14,722 nt of DNA from Planctomycetota bacterium (GCA_020344865.1 CP070830.1:2159448-2174169); one strand, 5' to 3'; shown: positions 1 through 8,277, counted from the stretch's first letter. Notes: generated from the sequence alone by a model not told the origin. Made by a program: numbers and translations.

Positions 1-56
1 ACGCGCTTGCGCAAATACAGAAGTTGCATTCTTGTAGCGTTGACATTCTCTAACAT
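1..56 (-). CDS. atpD: V/A-type ATPase subunit D (partial, 5' end only)
   Basis: This is the start of the gene for the central rotor-shaft subunit D, which couples ATP-driven rotation in the A3B3 head to the membrane ring. Only 18 codons are present before the window ends: MLENVNATRMQLLYLRKR. The N-x-T-R-M-x-L pattern followed by a basic stretch is the typical N-terminus of the subunit D family, where the first long coiled-coil helix begins. The ATG lies 7 bp after the subunit B stop codon, so it is translated from the same transcript. An AAGGA stretch inside the end of subunit B is the only Shine-Dalgarno-like sequence and is rather far away (about 13 nt). The order A-B-D is what archaeal and enterococcal operons show. 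The symbol follows V-type naming and should not be confused with F-type atpD (beta). Confidence 0.8.
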   Translation of the reverse strand, partial: MLENVNATRMQLLYLRKR

Positions 57-63
57 GGTGTCG

Positions 64-1464
64 TTACGATTCCTTTTTAGTTTTTCGGAACTTTGGCATA
101 TATTTTTCGATTAGTTTGATGTCCATACGTTTTAGCTCGACGTTTTCGAACATGCTGAGCAGCTCCCAGCCGAGGTCGAGGGTCTGCTCGACGGTGCGGT
201 TTTCGTAATAGTCCTGGGAGACGTAGCGGGCCTCGAACTGGTTGGCGAAGTCCATATATTTTTTATCTTCCTCGGAGAGGGCGGCCTCACCCATTATTGT
301 GGCAAGCTCCTGTGCCTCTTTCCCGCGGGCGTAGGCGGCGTAAAGCTGGTTGTAGAGGTCGGCGTGGTCTTCTCGTGTCTTTCCTTCTCCGATGCCCTTA
401 TCCTTTAGCCGGTAGAGGCTGGGCAGTACGTCGACTGGCGGGGCGATGGCCTTTCGGTGGAGGGGTCGGGCGAGGATAATCTGGCCTTCTGTGATATAGC
501 CAGTGAGGTCCGGGACGGGGTGTGTCTTGTCGTCCTCCGGCATAGTCAGGACAGGTACCATAGTGATGGAGCCCTTTTTGCCTTTTATTCTTCCAGCCCT
601 TTCGTAGACGGTGGCGAGGTCGGTGTAGAGATAGCCGGGGTAACCGCGCCTGCCCGGGACCTCTTTTCTGGCGGCGCTTATTTCTCGGAGGGCCTCGCAA
701 TAGTTGGTCATGTCGTTCAGGATGACGAGGACGTGCATTTCGAGGTCGTAGGCGAGATATTCTGCGGCGGTTAGTGCGAAGCGGGGTGTCGCTATTCTTT
801 CGATTGCGGGGTCGTTCGCGAGGTTAACGAACATTACGGCCCGCTCGATGGCGCCTGTCTGCTGGAGGTCGTTGATGAAGAACTGTGCGGCCTCGAAGGT
901 GATGCCCATAGCGGCGAAGACGACGGCGAATTCCTCTCCTTTGCCGAGTACGGTGGCCTGTCTTGCGAGCTGTGCGGTAATCTGGTCGTGTGGCAGGCCG
1001 GAGCCTGAGAAGACAGGGAGCTTTTGGCCTCGGACGAGCGGATTGAGGCCATCGATTGTGGATATGCCCGTCTGGATGAATTCGTTGGGGTAGTCGCGGG
1101 CGTAGGGGTTGATGGGGCTTCCGTTGATGTCCTGGAGCTTGTCGGGGATGATGGCGGGGCCATCGTCTTTCGGCTCGCCGAGCCCGCTGAAGACCCGACC
1201 GAGGATGTCCGGTGAGAGGGCAAGCTCAAGCGGTCTGGCGAGGAAGCGGACGGTGCTCTTGCTGACGTCGATACCACGGGTGCCCTCGAAGACCTGGACG
1301 AGGGCTTTGTCGTTTTCGACCTGCAGTATTTGGCCGTGGCGGATTGTGCCGTCGCCAAGCTCGATTTCGACGATGTGTCCGTACTTTGCTTCGTCGACCA
1401 TTTCGACGAGCATGAGCGGTCCGGAGATGTTTGTAACTGTTTGGTATTCCTTCAAAGACAACAT
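64..1464 (-). CDS. atpB: V/A-type ATPase subunit B
   Basis: Non-catalytic nucleotide-binding subunit B of the cytoplasmic A3B3 head; three copies alternate with A. Its 466 residues are a full-length match to the family. The N-terminal beta-barrel covers about residues 10-75 and the RecA-like domain about 130-370, followed by a helical C-terminal domain. The P-loop position is degenerate (FSGSGLPHDQI, residues 152-162), as expected for B. The arginine finger is R352 in PSLYRLKDKGIGEGKTREDH; family members I remember usually have Ser where Tyr351 sits. The ATG is preceded by AGGAG (1473-1477 on the plus strand) with 8 nt spacing, so the start is secure. It lies 28 bp downstream of subunit A and 7 bp upstream of D. 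Naming follows V-type convention; F-type atpB is an unrelated gene. Confidence 0.97.
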   Translation of the reverse strand: MLSLKEYQTVTNISGPLMLVEMVDEAKYGHIVEIELGDGTIRHGQILQVENDKALVQVFEGTRGIDVSKSTVRFLARPLELALSPDILGRVFSGLGEPKDDGPAIIPDKLQDINGSPINPYARDYPNEFIQTGISTIDGLNPLVRGQKLPVFSGSGLPHDQITAQLARQATVLGKGEEFAVVFAAMGITFEAAQFFINDLQQTGAIERAVMFVNLANDPAIERIATPRFALTAAEYLAYDLEMHVLVILNDMTNYCEALREISAARKEVPGRRGYPGYLYTDLATVYERAGRIKGKKGSITMVPVLTMPEDDKTHPVPDLTGYITEGQIILARPLHRKAIAPPVDVLPSLYRLKDKGIGEGKTREDHADLYNQLYAAYARGKEAQELATIMGEAALSEEDKKYMDFANQFEARYVSQDYYENRTVEQTLDLGWELLSMFENVELKRMDIKLIEKYMPKFRKTKKES

Positions 1465-1492
1465 TTAGAAAACTCCTGTTTAGGTTGAGGCA

Positions 1493-3271
1493 TTATGTTA
1501 CCGCCGGGGTCTGTAATTGTCTGGTCTGTTCGTCAATTGTGTCTCTTATTTTCGGTATTTTGTCTGTTTCTTCCTGTGGGATGTATTTCGCTCTGGCGAT
1601 TTCCTCTCGAACGGGCAGCTTGAAGATATCGGCTGTCTCGACGCCCGCGTCGATTGCGGCAAGCGAGCGGTTTTCGAAGTGGAGGATGGTTTTTAACATT
1701 TCGTACTGCTTTTCCATTGAGGTAAAAGTATCGACCTTGTGGAATGCGTTTTGGTGGAGGAAGTCCTCGCGGATTGAGCGTGACGTTTCGAGGGTGAGCC
1801 TGTCTCTTGGTGAGAGGGCCTCTGCACCGACGAGGCGGACGATTTCCAGCAGCTCGGCTTCCTGCTCGAGCAGGCTCATCGCGCGGATGGTCATCTGCTC
1901 CATCTCGTCGCCTTTGTCTTTGTCCTCGAAGCAGGTGCGGAGGTATTCTTTGTAGAAAGAATAACTTGTGAGCCAGTCGATTGCGGGGAAGTGACGCTGG
2001 TATGCGAGTCGTCCGACGAGCGACCAGAAGACCTTTACGACGTGGAGGGTCGCCTGGACGACTGAGTCTGAGAGGTCTCCGCCGGGGGGGCTTACGGCGC
2101 CGATGATTGACAGGGCAGCCTCTCGTTGCGGTGAGCCGATGCATTGGGCTCGGCCGGCCCTTTCGTAGAATGCGGCGATGCGGGCGGCGAGGTATGCGGG
2201 GTAGCCTTCTTCGGCGGGCATCTCTTCGAGTCTGGTGGAGATTTCGCGCATTGCTTCGGCCCATCGGCTGGTGCTGTCGGCCATTAACGCAACGGTGTAG
2301 CCCATATCGCGGAAGTACTCGGCGATGGTGATTCCGGTATAGACGGAGGCCTCTCTGGCGGCGACGGGCATATTGGAGGTATTTGCAATGAGGACGGAGC
2401 GTTTCATCAGGGGTTCGCCGGTGTGTGGGTCTTTTAGCTCGGGGAACTCGGTGAGGACGTCGGTCATTTCGTTTCCACGTTCGCCGCAGCCGACGTAGAC
2501 TACGATTTCGGCGTCGACCCACTTGGCGAGCTGGTGCTGTACGACGGTCTTGCCGGTTCCGAATGGCCCGGGGACACAGGCGGTTCCACCCCTTGCGACG
2601 GGGAAGAAGGCGTCGATAACTCGCTGGCCGGTGACGAGGATTTTGTCGGGGGCAAGCCTTTTGGTGACGGGTCGGGCGCTGCGGACGGGACATTTCTGCA
2701 TTAGTTTTAGCTCGGTTTGAGTGCCGTCGTCTGCTTTGCAAACGGCGATGGTTTCAGTTACGGTGTAATCGCCTTCGGCGATTTTTTGTATTTTGCCGGA
2801 AACAGCTGGCGGGACCATAATTTTGTGCTTTAGCAGGGTTGTTTCCTGGACCTCGCCGACGATGTCACCGGTGCCGACCTGTGTTCCATCGGCGACGGTG
2901 GGTACGAAGTGCCATTTCTTTTTTCTGTCGAGGCCGGGTACTGCGCTTCCCCTGCTCATGAACTCGCCCTCTGCTTCGACGAGTTGATTGAGGGGCCTTT
3001 GAATGCCGTCGTAGATGCTCTCGATAAGTCCGGGTCCCAGTTCGACACTCAGGGGCGCTTCGGTGTCGGTGACGGGCTCGCCGGGCCCGATTCCGGTGGT
3101 TTCCTCGTATACCTGGATTGAGGCGAGGTCACCGTGCAGCTCGACTATTTCGCCGATGAGGTTCAGTTTTCCAACGCGGACGACATCGTACATTCGTGCG
3201 CCTGCCATGCCTTTTGCGACGACGACGGGGCCCGCGACTTTGATTATTGTTCCCTGTCTTGCTTGAGTCAT
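1493..3271 (-). CDS. atpA: V/A-type ATPase catalytic subunit A
   Basis: Catalytic subunit A of the rotary ATPase, which hydrolyses or makes ATP at the A-B interface. At 592 residues it has the family's usual length. The P-loop is GPFGTGKT (residues 235-242, Lys241, Thr242). The catalytic glutamate is E264 in GCGERGNE, and the Walker B region is ALMADSTSRW with Asp332. The V-type-specific non-homologous insert, absent from F-type beta, spans roughly residues 117-190 (from KKKWHFVPTV onward). An N-terminal beta-barrel and C-terminal helical bundle complete the fold. The ATG has an AAGG element about 8 nt upstream. It starts 16 bp after the subunit F stop. All catalytic residues I can check are intact, so the enzyme should be active. 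Confidence 0.98.
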   Translation of the reverse strand: MTQARQGTIIKVAGPVVVAKGMAGARMYDVVRVGKLNLIGEIVELHGDLASIQVYEETTGIGPGEPVTDTEAPLSVELGPGLIESIYDGIQRPLNQLVEAEGEFMSRGSAVPGLDRKKKWHFVPTVADGTQVGTGDIVGEVQETTLLKHKIMVPPAVSGKIQKIAEGDYTVTETIAVCKADDGTQTELKLMQKCPVRSARPVTKRLAPDKILVTGQRVIDAFFPVARGGTACVPGPFGTGKTVVQHQLAKWVDAEIVVYVGCGERGNEMTDVLTEFPELKDPHTGEPLMKRSVLIANTSNMPVAAREASVYTGITIAEYFRDMGYTVALMADSTSRWAEAMREISTRLEEMPAEEGYPAYLAARIAAFYERAGRAQCIGSPQREAALSIIGAVSPPGGDLSDSVVQATLHVVKVFWSLVGRLAYQRHFPAIDWLTSYSFYKEYLRTCFEDKDKGDEMEQMTIRAMSLLEQEAELLEIVRLVGAEALSPRDRLTLETSRSIREDFLHQNAFHKVDTFTSMEKQYEMLKTILHFENRSLAAIDAGVETADIFKLPVREEIARAKYIPQEETDKIPKIRDTIDEQTRQLQTPAVT

Positions 3272-3287
3272 TGTAAAAACCTTGTGC

Positions 3288-3611
3288 TTAGTTATTTTGT
3301 AAGATGTTTATTCCGGTGGCGGTCTTTAATACCTGGCCAAGCGCTCTTGTTGCGAAGCCTTTTGATTCTGTAGTAAACGGGACGACGAGAACGGCCGGTG
3401 TGGGGGCGTTGGTCAGGGCGGCGAAGGCCTCTACGACGACGGGGGCTATGTTCTCGGCGATTACCACGAGGGCGTATCTTTCGGCGATTATTTTTTCGGC
3501 GCTCTCGATCATCTGGTCGGTCGTATCGCCCACCGGGTATGTATCAACGCCGAGTGCCGAGAAGGGCATCACGAAATCTGCATCACCTAAAACCGCAACT
3601 TTACCTTGCAT
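3288..3611 (-). CDS. atpF: V/A-type ATPase subunit F
   Basis: Small central-stalk subunit F (NtpG in Enterococcus), which binds the D shaft and modulates rotation. Its 107 residues fit the family's usual size of about 100. The N-terminal strand KVAVLGDADFVMPFSALG and the following alternating helix/strand pattern (YALVVIAENIA, then PAVLVVPF near residues 73-79) give the Rossmann-like fold of subunit F. The C-terminal segment GFATRALGQVLKTATGINIL forms the last helix. It starts 13 bp after the stop of subunit C; the only Shine-Dalgarno-like element is a weak GAG overlapping that gap, so translation may depend on coupling. Position between C and A is the standard one. The assignment rests on size, fold pattern and context together. 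Confidence 0.93.
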   Translation of the reverse strand: MQGKVAVLGDADFVMPFSALGVDTYPVGDTTDQMIESAEKIIAERYALVVIAENIAPVVVEAFAALTNAPTPAVLVVPFTTESKGFATRALGQVLKTATGINILQNN

Positions 3612-3624
3612 AATTCGTATCTCG

Positions 3625-4704
3625 TTATGTAATTCGGTCGAGGATTAGTTTTGTGTCGAGGGAGCTCTTTTTTGCTGTTAATATGAGCCGGACGGTTCTG
3701 ATTTCGTTTTCCTTGTTCAATAAGTAAGCAATGATTGGTTGAGGTCCGGCGGTAATCTGAACCGTAGAGTTTAAGAATCCGGTCAGGAACTGTTCACACT
3801 GCTGTTCGGCCTTTAGAAAAGATTTGTCCGAGGCGAGGTAGCCGGCGGCCGTTTCAACGAGTCGGTGGTAAGGCAGGTGGAAGAACAACTGTCCGTGAGA
3901 CTCGTAACCGAGGTCGGGCGCTCTTTGGAGCGGTTCGAGCGTGACGTATCCACCTTTTAGGAAGACGTTACGCTCTGCTGTCGCAAGCTCGGATTCCTGC
4001 TCGGATTCGGTGAATTTGAGACGGAGCATTGTGCGGATGTTGGCTAAATCAATCTGAATTCTAAAAAGTGCAATGAGAAAGGTGTTCTTTAGCTGGTGGG
4101 CCTTTCGAAGGTTGAATTCGGCCTGGGTGCGGTCGATTGCGTAGTCAATGCGACGGATGTCTTTATCCTGGTAATAGGCAAGGACAGCCTGCTCGATGGC
4201 ATGCTGCATATAGTCCGGCAGTGTGTCGTAGTTTTCCTCTTCGAGGGCTTTTTGGAACAGGTCAGCAGGGACATTGCCGTCATTGCTGTAATCGGCGCCC
4301 GGTGGTTTTTGGGTAAGTGTCCGTCTGAGTGCCAAGCGGAGGTTTGCGAAGTCATCCCGGTTGCTGAACAGCTCTACAATAAGCTCATCCAGGATTAAAT
4401 CGGCAAAGAGCTGTCGCAGCTCGGTTCTTCTTAGCCGGAGGATGTTTTCGAGTTCTGCGAAGTTATGGCCTGCGCGTGGCATGGCGTATTCGGTGGCCGA
4501 GAGCAGACTGACGGCGGCCTCGTAGTTTTCCGCATTGGCCATGTCCGAGAGGACAGCGCGGCTCAGCATCTGAGTTTCGAGTACGCGTACCTGAGCGGTC
4601 TGGAAGGCGTATCGCCAGTCGTCGGAGCCGACAGACGGATAGGCATGAAAATCCAAGATGCTTTGCTCGGCGATTTCGGTAATTTCTTCGGTCTGCGTGT
4701 TCAC
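3625..4704 (-). CDS. atpC: V/A-type ATPase subunit C (AC39 / eukaryotic d type)
   Basis: Subunit C forms the funnel-shaped socket joining the central shaft to the membrane ring; one copy per complex. The 359 residues match the AC39 family length. Family-typical stretches are the arginine-rich FRIQIDLANIRTMLRLK (214-230) and PIIAYLLNKENEIRTVRLI (323-341), each with the pattern of helices carrying N-x-R or E-x-R contacts. The protein is almost wholly alpha-helical. The start codon is GTG at 4702-4704: an in-frame TAA lies 9 nt upstream, so no earlier start exists. There is no convincing Shine-Dalgarno sequence in the 16 bp separating it from subunit E. A weak start would fit the single-copy need for this subunit, but that is inference. 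Confidence 0.93.
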   Translation of the reverse strand: MNTQTEEITEIAEQSILDFHAYPSVGSDDWRYAFQTAQVRVLETQMLSRAVLSDMANAENYEAAVSLLSATEYAMPRAGHNFAELENILRLRRTELRQLFADLILDELIVELFSNRDDFANLRLALRRTLTQKPPGADYSNDGNVPADLFQKALEEENYDTLPDYMQHAIEQAVLAYYQDKDIRRIDYAIDRTQAEFNLRKAHQLKNTFLIALFRIQIDLANIRTMLRLKFTESEQESELATAERNVFLKGGYVTLEPLQRAPDLGYESHGQLFFHLPYHRLVETAAGYLASDKSFLKAEQQCEQFLTGFLNSTVQITAGPQPIIAYLLNKENEIRTVRLILTAKKSSLDTKLILDRIT

Positions 4705-4720
4705 GGTAAATTATTTGCCA

Positions 4721-5320
4721 TCAGGCGAAAAGCTCCTTTGCCAATTGGATTTCGAGTTCTTTTCGAGCTTGCTGCAATAGTACATCGATTGAGACGTTGT
4801 TTTTTATTTTGCCTCGTTTCAGGATGAAACCTCCTGTGAGGTTATTGCGTTCGTTTGCGAGTCTCAGATTACCTTTGAAGCCGGGGCCTAGCTCGCGGTT
4901 GATTTGCTTTACGAATTTTTGGTCAATGCGTTTTTCGTTTTTTCCGATGATGATTTCCTCGTCGCCTGTTTCGACGGCCTGGAGCATCAGTTTTGTCATG
5001 AGTTTGGAGTATTGGTCGTCGGGGAGGTTCTGCAGTTGGGTGCGTGCCTTGTCGAATACTTCGTCGATAATTTTTCTTTTTTCGGCGAGGAATTTTTTAG
5101 CGATATCCATTCTTGCGGCCGCGAGGAGATGTTCCTTTTTATCCTGGGCCGCCTTTTTGGCAAGTATATCTGTTTGTTTTTTATATTCTCCAAGCTGCTC
5201 GTCGAACTTGCGCTGCTCATCGGCTAGTTTTTCATCGGCCTCGGCCTTTATTTTTGCTGCCTCGGCATCGGCGTCGGCGAGTATTTTTTTTACAACCTGT
5301 TCAGCTTCCATTGTTATCAT
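4721..5320 (-). CDS. atpE: V/A-type ATPase subunit E (peripheral stalk)
   Basis: Subunit E pairs with the H/G-type subunit to form the peripheral stalk that holds the A3B3 head against rotation. The 199-residue protein has the expected two parts. An Ala/Lys/Glu/Asp-rich coiled coil covers about residues 3-95. A compact C-terminal domain covers about 96-199, with typical stretches such as DEEIIIGKNE and NNLTGGFILKRGKIKNNVSI. Two ATG codons compete: the one given here, and a second three codons in (5309-5311) which has GGA about 8 nt upstream; both Shine-Dalgarno matches are poor. The start lies 28 bp after subunit K. This position between K and C is standard. Confidence 0.94.
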   Translation of the reverse strand: MITMEAEQVVKKILADADAEAAKIKAEADEKLADEQRKFDEQLGEYKKQTDILAKKAAQDKKEHLLAAARMDIAKKFLAEKRKIIDEVFDKARTQLQNLPDDQYSKLMTKLMLQAVETGDEEIIIGKNEKRIDQKFVKQINRELGPGFKGNLRLANERNNLTGGFILKRGKIKNNVSIDVLLQQARKELEIQLAKELFA

Positions 5321-5348
5321 CCAGTAAATTACACACGGTTAATCTGCC

Positions 5349-5855
5349 TTATAGTAGTGCAGCGGGGGCCTCGGGCCAGGCGATACCCATCAGTATGATG
5401 AACATCGATACAACAAGACCAAGCATGGCATAAAGCTCGACCATGACGGCGTAGATGACACCGGCTTTGAAAGCCATTTCGGGTCTTTTTGCGGCCATCA
5501 GGATACCGCCGGAGCAAACCTTGCCCTGGTGAATGGCGCTGACGAGTCCGGCGAAGGCGACCGGCAGACAGGCGGCCAATATTTGCCAACCGAGCTTGAC
5601 GCTTATCTCGGGCACGCCGCCTGCACCAAAGAAGTTCAAGTTCCGCATTACAAGGAATGCCGCCAGAAAGCCGTACAATCCCTGCGTGCCCGGCAGGACG
5701 ACCATGATGAACATCTGTCCGTATCTTTCGGGCTTTTCGCTAAGCACGCCAGTTGCGCTTCTGCCGGCGATACCTATACCGATTGCCGAGCCGATGCCCG
5801 CCAAAAAAGCCGCCAAACCTGCACCAACGAAGGCCAATGTAGTTCCATAATCCAT
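5349..5855 (-). CDS. atpK: V/A-type ATPase rotor-ring proteolipid subunit K
   Basis: Membrane rotor-ring subunit K, a fused pair of proteolipid hairpins (four transmembrane helices, about residues 7-30, 48-70, 88-110 and 130-156) that carries the transported ion. The 168 residues are slightly longer than Enterococcus hirae NtpK, mainly through a longer loop between helices 2 and 3 (NLNFFGAGGVPEIS). The Na+-binding set known from the NtpK structure is present in full: Leu54, Thr57 and Gln58 in LPGTQGLYG, Gln110 in SAIHQGKV and the carboxylate Glu140 in MVELYAMLG. Tyr61, which in NtpK hydrogen-bonds the glutamate, is also conserved. Only the second hairpin has the carboxylate, as in NtpK. This points to Na+ transport; ion specificity itself is inferred. 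It lies 34 bp after subunit I. Confidence 0.97.
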   Translation of the reverse strand: MDYGTTLAFVGAGLAAFLAGIGSAIGIGIAGRSATGVLSEKPERYGQMFIMVVLPGTQGLYGFLAAFLVMRNLNFFGAGGVPEISVKLGWQILAACLPVAFAGLVSAIHQGKVCSGGILMAAKRPEMAFKAGVIYAVMVELYAMLGLVVSMFIILMGIAWPEAPAALL

Positions 5856-5889
5856 TGTTTACCTGCCTTTCTTAGTTAGAAATTTGTAT

Positions 5890-7872
5890 TTAGATTTTCT
5901 TAACGTAAATGTGTTTGTAGTTTTTTGAGAGGGGCTGGAATAATTTTCCGCCGCCTACAAGGAACTTCGGGAAAAATTCGGCATATTGCAGTCTTAACGT
6001 GTGGACAAAAGCGCCCAAGGCGCTCAGGCCCAAATTAGCCGCATGTCCGCCAATAAGAATCAGTATCATTGCTACAATGCCAATGACTTTAGGTACGCCG
6101 AAGCTTGAAAGTATATCGACAGCAACCTTTGATATGACGTTTATCGCCATTGCGATGCCGGCGGTCACCATACCAAGCGCCATTAATCTCAGGTAACTGA
6201 GGACGTCGCCGAGATAAAATATGGCGCTAAAGAGATTGTACAGTCCCATTCCAATTCTACCTACCAAGGGGCCTTCTCGCTGGCTGAACAGAAAGATTGC
6301 CGCAGCGGGTATGAGTGCGAGGATTCCGAAGAATTTTCCGACTTGCGGCGGGAGAACGCCGGCTTTGGCCGCAGTAAAGATGACGATAGAATTTAGCATA
6401 ACGAGCCAGGTCAGCTGGTCACATACGGCGGCTATGTAATCCTTTTGCTTTAGATTGTGTATGAATGCAATGAGCAAACCGGCCATAATCTGAGTGTAAC
6501 CGAGCACCAGGGACAAGCCGAAGAACATCATGGGGTTCTCGAGAGGGTCAAACCACATCATTTTTTCTCTTAGTGGTTTCAATGCGGGTACGAACTGCTG
6601 GACAGCGTCGCCAAACCATCCGCCGGTAAGTGCTCCGGTTATGAGGGTAACAGCCGAGCAGATTCCGAGCATCCACATGAGCTTTTTGTCGCCCTGAACT
6701 TTCTTTAAGAAGAAAACCATCATAGCTACGATAACGAGTCCGTAGCCGGCGTCGGTCAGGCAGAGGGCGAAGAACAGGGCAAAGAACGGCGCGAGGAAAG
6801 CCGTTGGGTCGACCTCGAAATGCTGGGGCATGCCGTAAAGGCGTGTTATGACCTCGAAGGGCTTTATGGCATTTTTGTTTTCGATTTCGACGGGTATTTC
6901 CTCATCTTCTGCGGGTTCGATTCTTGCAAGAGTGGAGGCTTCAAAGCTGGAGACGATTTTTTCGAGGCGGGGGTAGTCCTTTTGTTTTACCCAGCCTTCG
7001 AGGATGACGGTGGATTCTGTTGCGGGGGCGGTGTCTTTGGCCTGTTCTCTGTTTAGTAAATTGGCGTAGTGGTCATAGAGGATTTGGAGTTTGAGTAGAT
7101 TTTCGGCGAGCCGGGCCGCCTGTTCGTGCATAAGTTGTAATTTTTTTTGTGTTTCGCTGAGCCGGGCGGTGTGTTCGTCAATGAGTTCTGCGACTGTGCC
7201 GGTCATCGGCTCGAAGCTGACCGGCTCGAATTCCGCGGAGCGGAGCAGCTTTTGTACGTCGCTTAGATTTTCGTTGATGACGACGATAATGCAGGCGCAT
7301 TTGTTGTCAGAGAAAGCTACTGTTTCGATTGCTGCGCCGAGGTCGGCGAGCTGCTGTTGAACCTTTTCTATTTGCTGGGAGGGCAGCAGTGCGGCGAGAG
7401 TGGTTGTTCTGTTGAGCCGGCCGATTTCCTGGACAGGTGTTTCGAGTGACTGCCAGGGGGCGAGCTGGGCCAAGGTCGCCTGGAGATTCTCACTTTCGGA
7501 ATTGAGCCTTTCAATTTCTGCTTTTGTTTGCTCGGACTGCTCGATAATCTTCAGGATTTGCCTGTCTTCGACGGTTTTGTTGTAAGAGCTTTCGTCGATA
7601 ACTGTCCTCGGCGCCAGGGCGCTTAGCAATCCTTTGGGTGCGAGGGCGTAGTCTTTCAGGAATTCTATGGTTTTTTCGAGACGGCCCAGGAGATATTCGA
7701 TGTCTTTGGGTCGTTCGGCGGCTGCGGCGAGCTCCGGCATATCTTTGGTAACGGCGGCCTGCTGGGCGTTTAATATCTGACAGATGCCGTCGTGCTGTAA
7801 GGCCTCAAGCAGTTCGGCGGCCTGAGAGCGGTGGGTGACGAGTATAACTTTTGCCATTTGGGTGATGGCCAT
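5890..7872 (-). CDS. atpI: V/A-type ATPase stator membrane subunit I (eukaryotic a type)
   Basis: Subunit I anchors the peripheral stalks and forms the ion half-channels next to the K ring. The 660 residues split into a cytoplasmic half (1-345) with two long coiled-coil stretches (about 100-140 and 230-275) and a membrane half (about 355-620) with roughly seven or eight hydrophobic helices. Both conserved arginines are present: R562 in SYLRLMALG and R627 in HTLRLQYAEFFPKFLVGGG, corresponding to the essential and supporting arginines of yeast Vph1 (R735 and R799). The start ATG has AAGGA about 8 nt upstream, which favours it over the Met at residue 6. It begins 4 bp after the stop of the H subunit, so the two genes are translationally close. 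Confidence 0.97.
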   Translation of the reverse strand: MAITQMAKVILVTHRSQAAELLEALQHDGICQILNAQQAAVTKDMPELAAAAERPKDIEYLLGRLEKTIEFLKDYALAPKGLLSALAPRTVIDESSYNKTVEDRQILKIIEQSEQTKAEIERLNSESENLQATLAQLAPWQSLETPVQEIGRLNRTTTLAALLPSQQIEKVQQQLADLGAAIETVAFSDNKCACIIVVINENLSDVQKLLRSAEFEPVSFEPMTGTVAELIDEHTARLSETQKKLQLMHEQAARLAENLLKLQILYDHYANLLNREQAKDTAPATESTVILEGWVKQKDYPRLEKIVSSFEASTLARIEPAEDEEIPVEIENKNAIKPFEVITRLYGMPQHFEVDPTAFLAPFFALFFALCLTDAGYGLVIVAMMVFFLKKVQGDKKLMWMLGICSAVTLITGALTGGWFGDAVQQFVPALKPLREKMMWFDPLENPMMFFGLSLVLGYTQIMAGLLIAFIHNLKQKDYIAAVCDQLTWLVMLNSIVIFTAAKAGVLPPQVGKFFGILALIPAAAIFLFSQREGPLVGRIGMGLYNLFSAIFYLGDVLSYLRLMALGMVTAGIAMAINVISKVAVDILSSFGVPKVIGIVAMILILIGGHAANLGLSALGAFVHTLRLQYAEFFPKFLVGGGKLFQPLSKNYKHIYVKKI

Positions 7873-7876
7873 TGCG

Positions 7877-8182
7877 TCATCCTTTTAGGTAGTCGGTTAC
7901 GGTTTTTACGGCGGGTGGGATTTTGTCGGTGGATTTGCCGTGCAATTGTTTTCGATTTTTTTCGGCCTTGGCGTTCAGGTCTTCGATTTCCGCGAGGGCC
8001 TGCTGCTCGGCCTTTTTTACAGCGGCCTCGATGGTTTTTTTTCTCTGCTGCTCGGCGTCAGCCAGGGTTTGCTGGTGTTTTTCGCTCTGGTCCTGGGCGT
8101 TTTTTGCTGCCTGAGCCTTTGCCTGTTCGATATTTTTCTGGGCTTGTGTTTCGGCCTCTTTGATTTGTTTTATCAATTCCAT
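7877..8182 (-). CDS. atpH: V/A-type ATPase peripheral stalk subunit H (G type)
   Basis: A 101-residue, almost wholly coiled-coil protein that pairs with subunit E in the peripheral stalk (AhaH in archaea, NtpF in Enterococcus). From residue 3 to about 78 the sequence is Ala/Gln/Lys/Glu-rich with heptad-like spacing, and it ends in a short tail (AVKTVTDYLKG). Low-complexity coiled coils are hard to assign from sequence alone; the decisive evidence is its place as the first gene of the operon, directly before subunit I, exactly as in ahaH-I-K-E-C-F-A-B-D. An AGAGG Shine-Dalgarno element lies a few nt upstream of the ATG. No membrane segment is visible. Confidence 0.88.
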   Translation of the reverse strand: MELIKQIKEAETQAQKNIEQAKAQAAKNAQDQSEKHQQTLADAEQQRKKTIEAAVKKAEQQALAEIEDLNAKAEKNRKQLHGKSTDKIPPAVKTVTDYLKG

Positions 8183-8228
8183 TTGAGCCTCTTATATTTG
8201 TAAATCCGTTCTAGGCGGCTGATAGACT

Positions 8229-8252
8229 ATTATATTATTCGGCAAATGACAA
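8229..8252 (-). promoter_or_regulatory. weak candidate promoter for the ATPase operon
   Basis: The 95 bp between malate dehydrogenase and subunit H contain a perfect TATAAT on the minus strand (8229-8234) and a TTGTCA (8247-8252). Their spacing is only 12 bp, which is too short for a normal sigma70 promoter, so either the -10 works with a poorer -35 or the match is chance in an AT-rich gap. The ATPase genes may instead be transcribed from the malate dehydrogenase promoter, since no terminator hairpin is visible in this gap. Confidence 0.25.
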
Positions 8253-8277
8253 TGCAGAGCCGAAAGAAAAATTACGC

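Noticed and set aside
834..1358. 174-codon minus-strand frame inside subunit B
   Set aside because: Ser/Thr/Ala-rich shadow of subunit B in another frame, with no family resemblance.
1533..2741. 402-codon minus-strand frame inside subunit A
   Set aside because: An out-of-frame shadow of the catalytic subunit, Arg-rich and of low complexity, with no recognisable motif.
8238..8264. Inverted repeat TTCGGC / GCCGAA with a 15-nt loop between mdh and the ATPase operon
   Set aside because: Arms of 6 bp with a long loop and no T-tract on either strand; not a credible terminator and common by chance.
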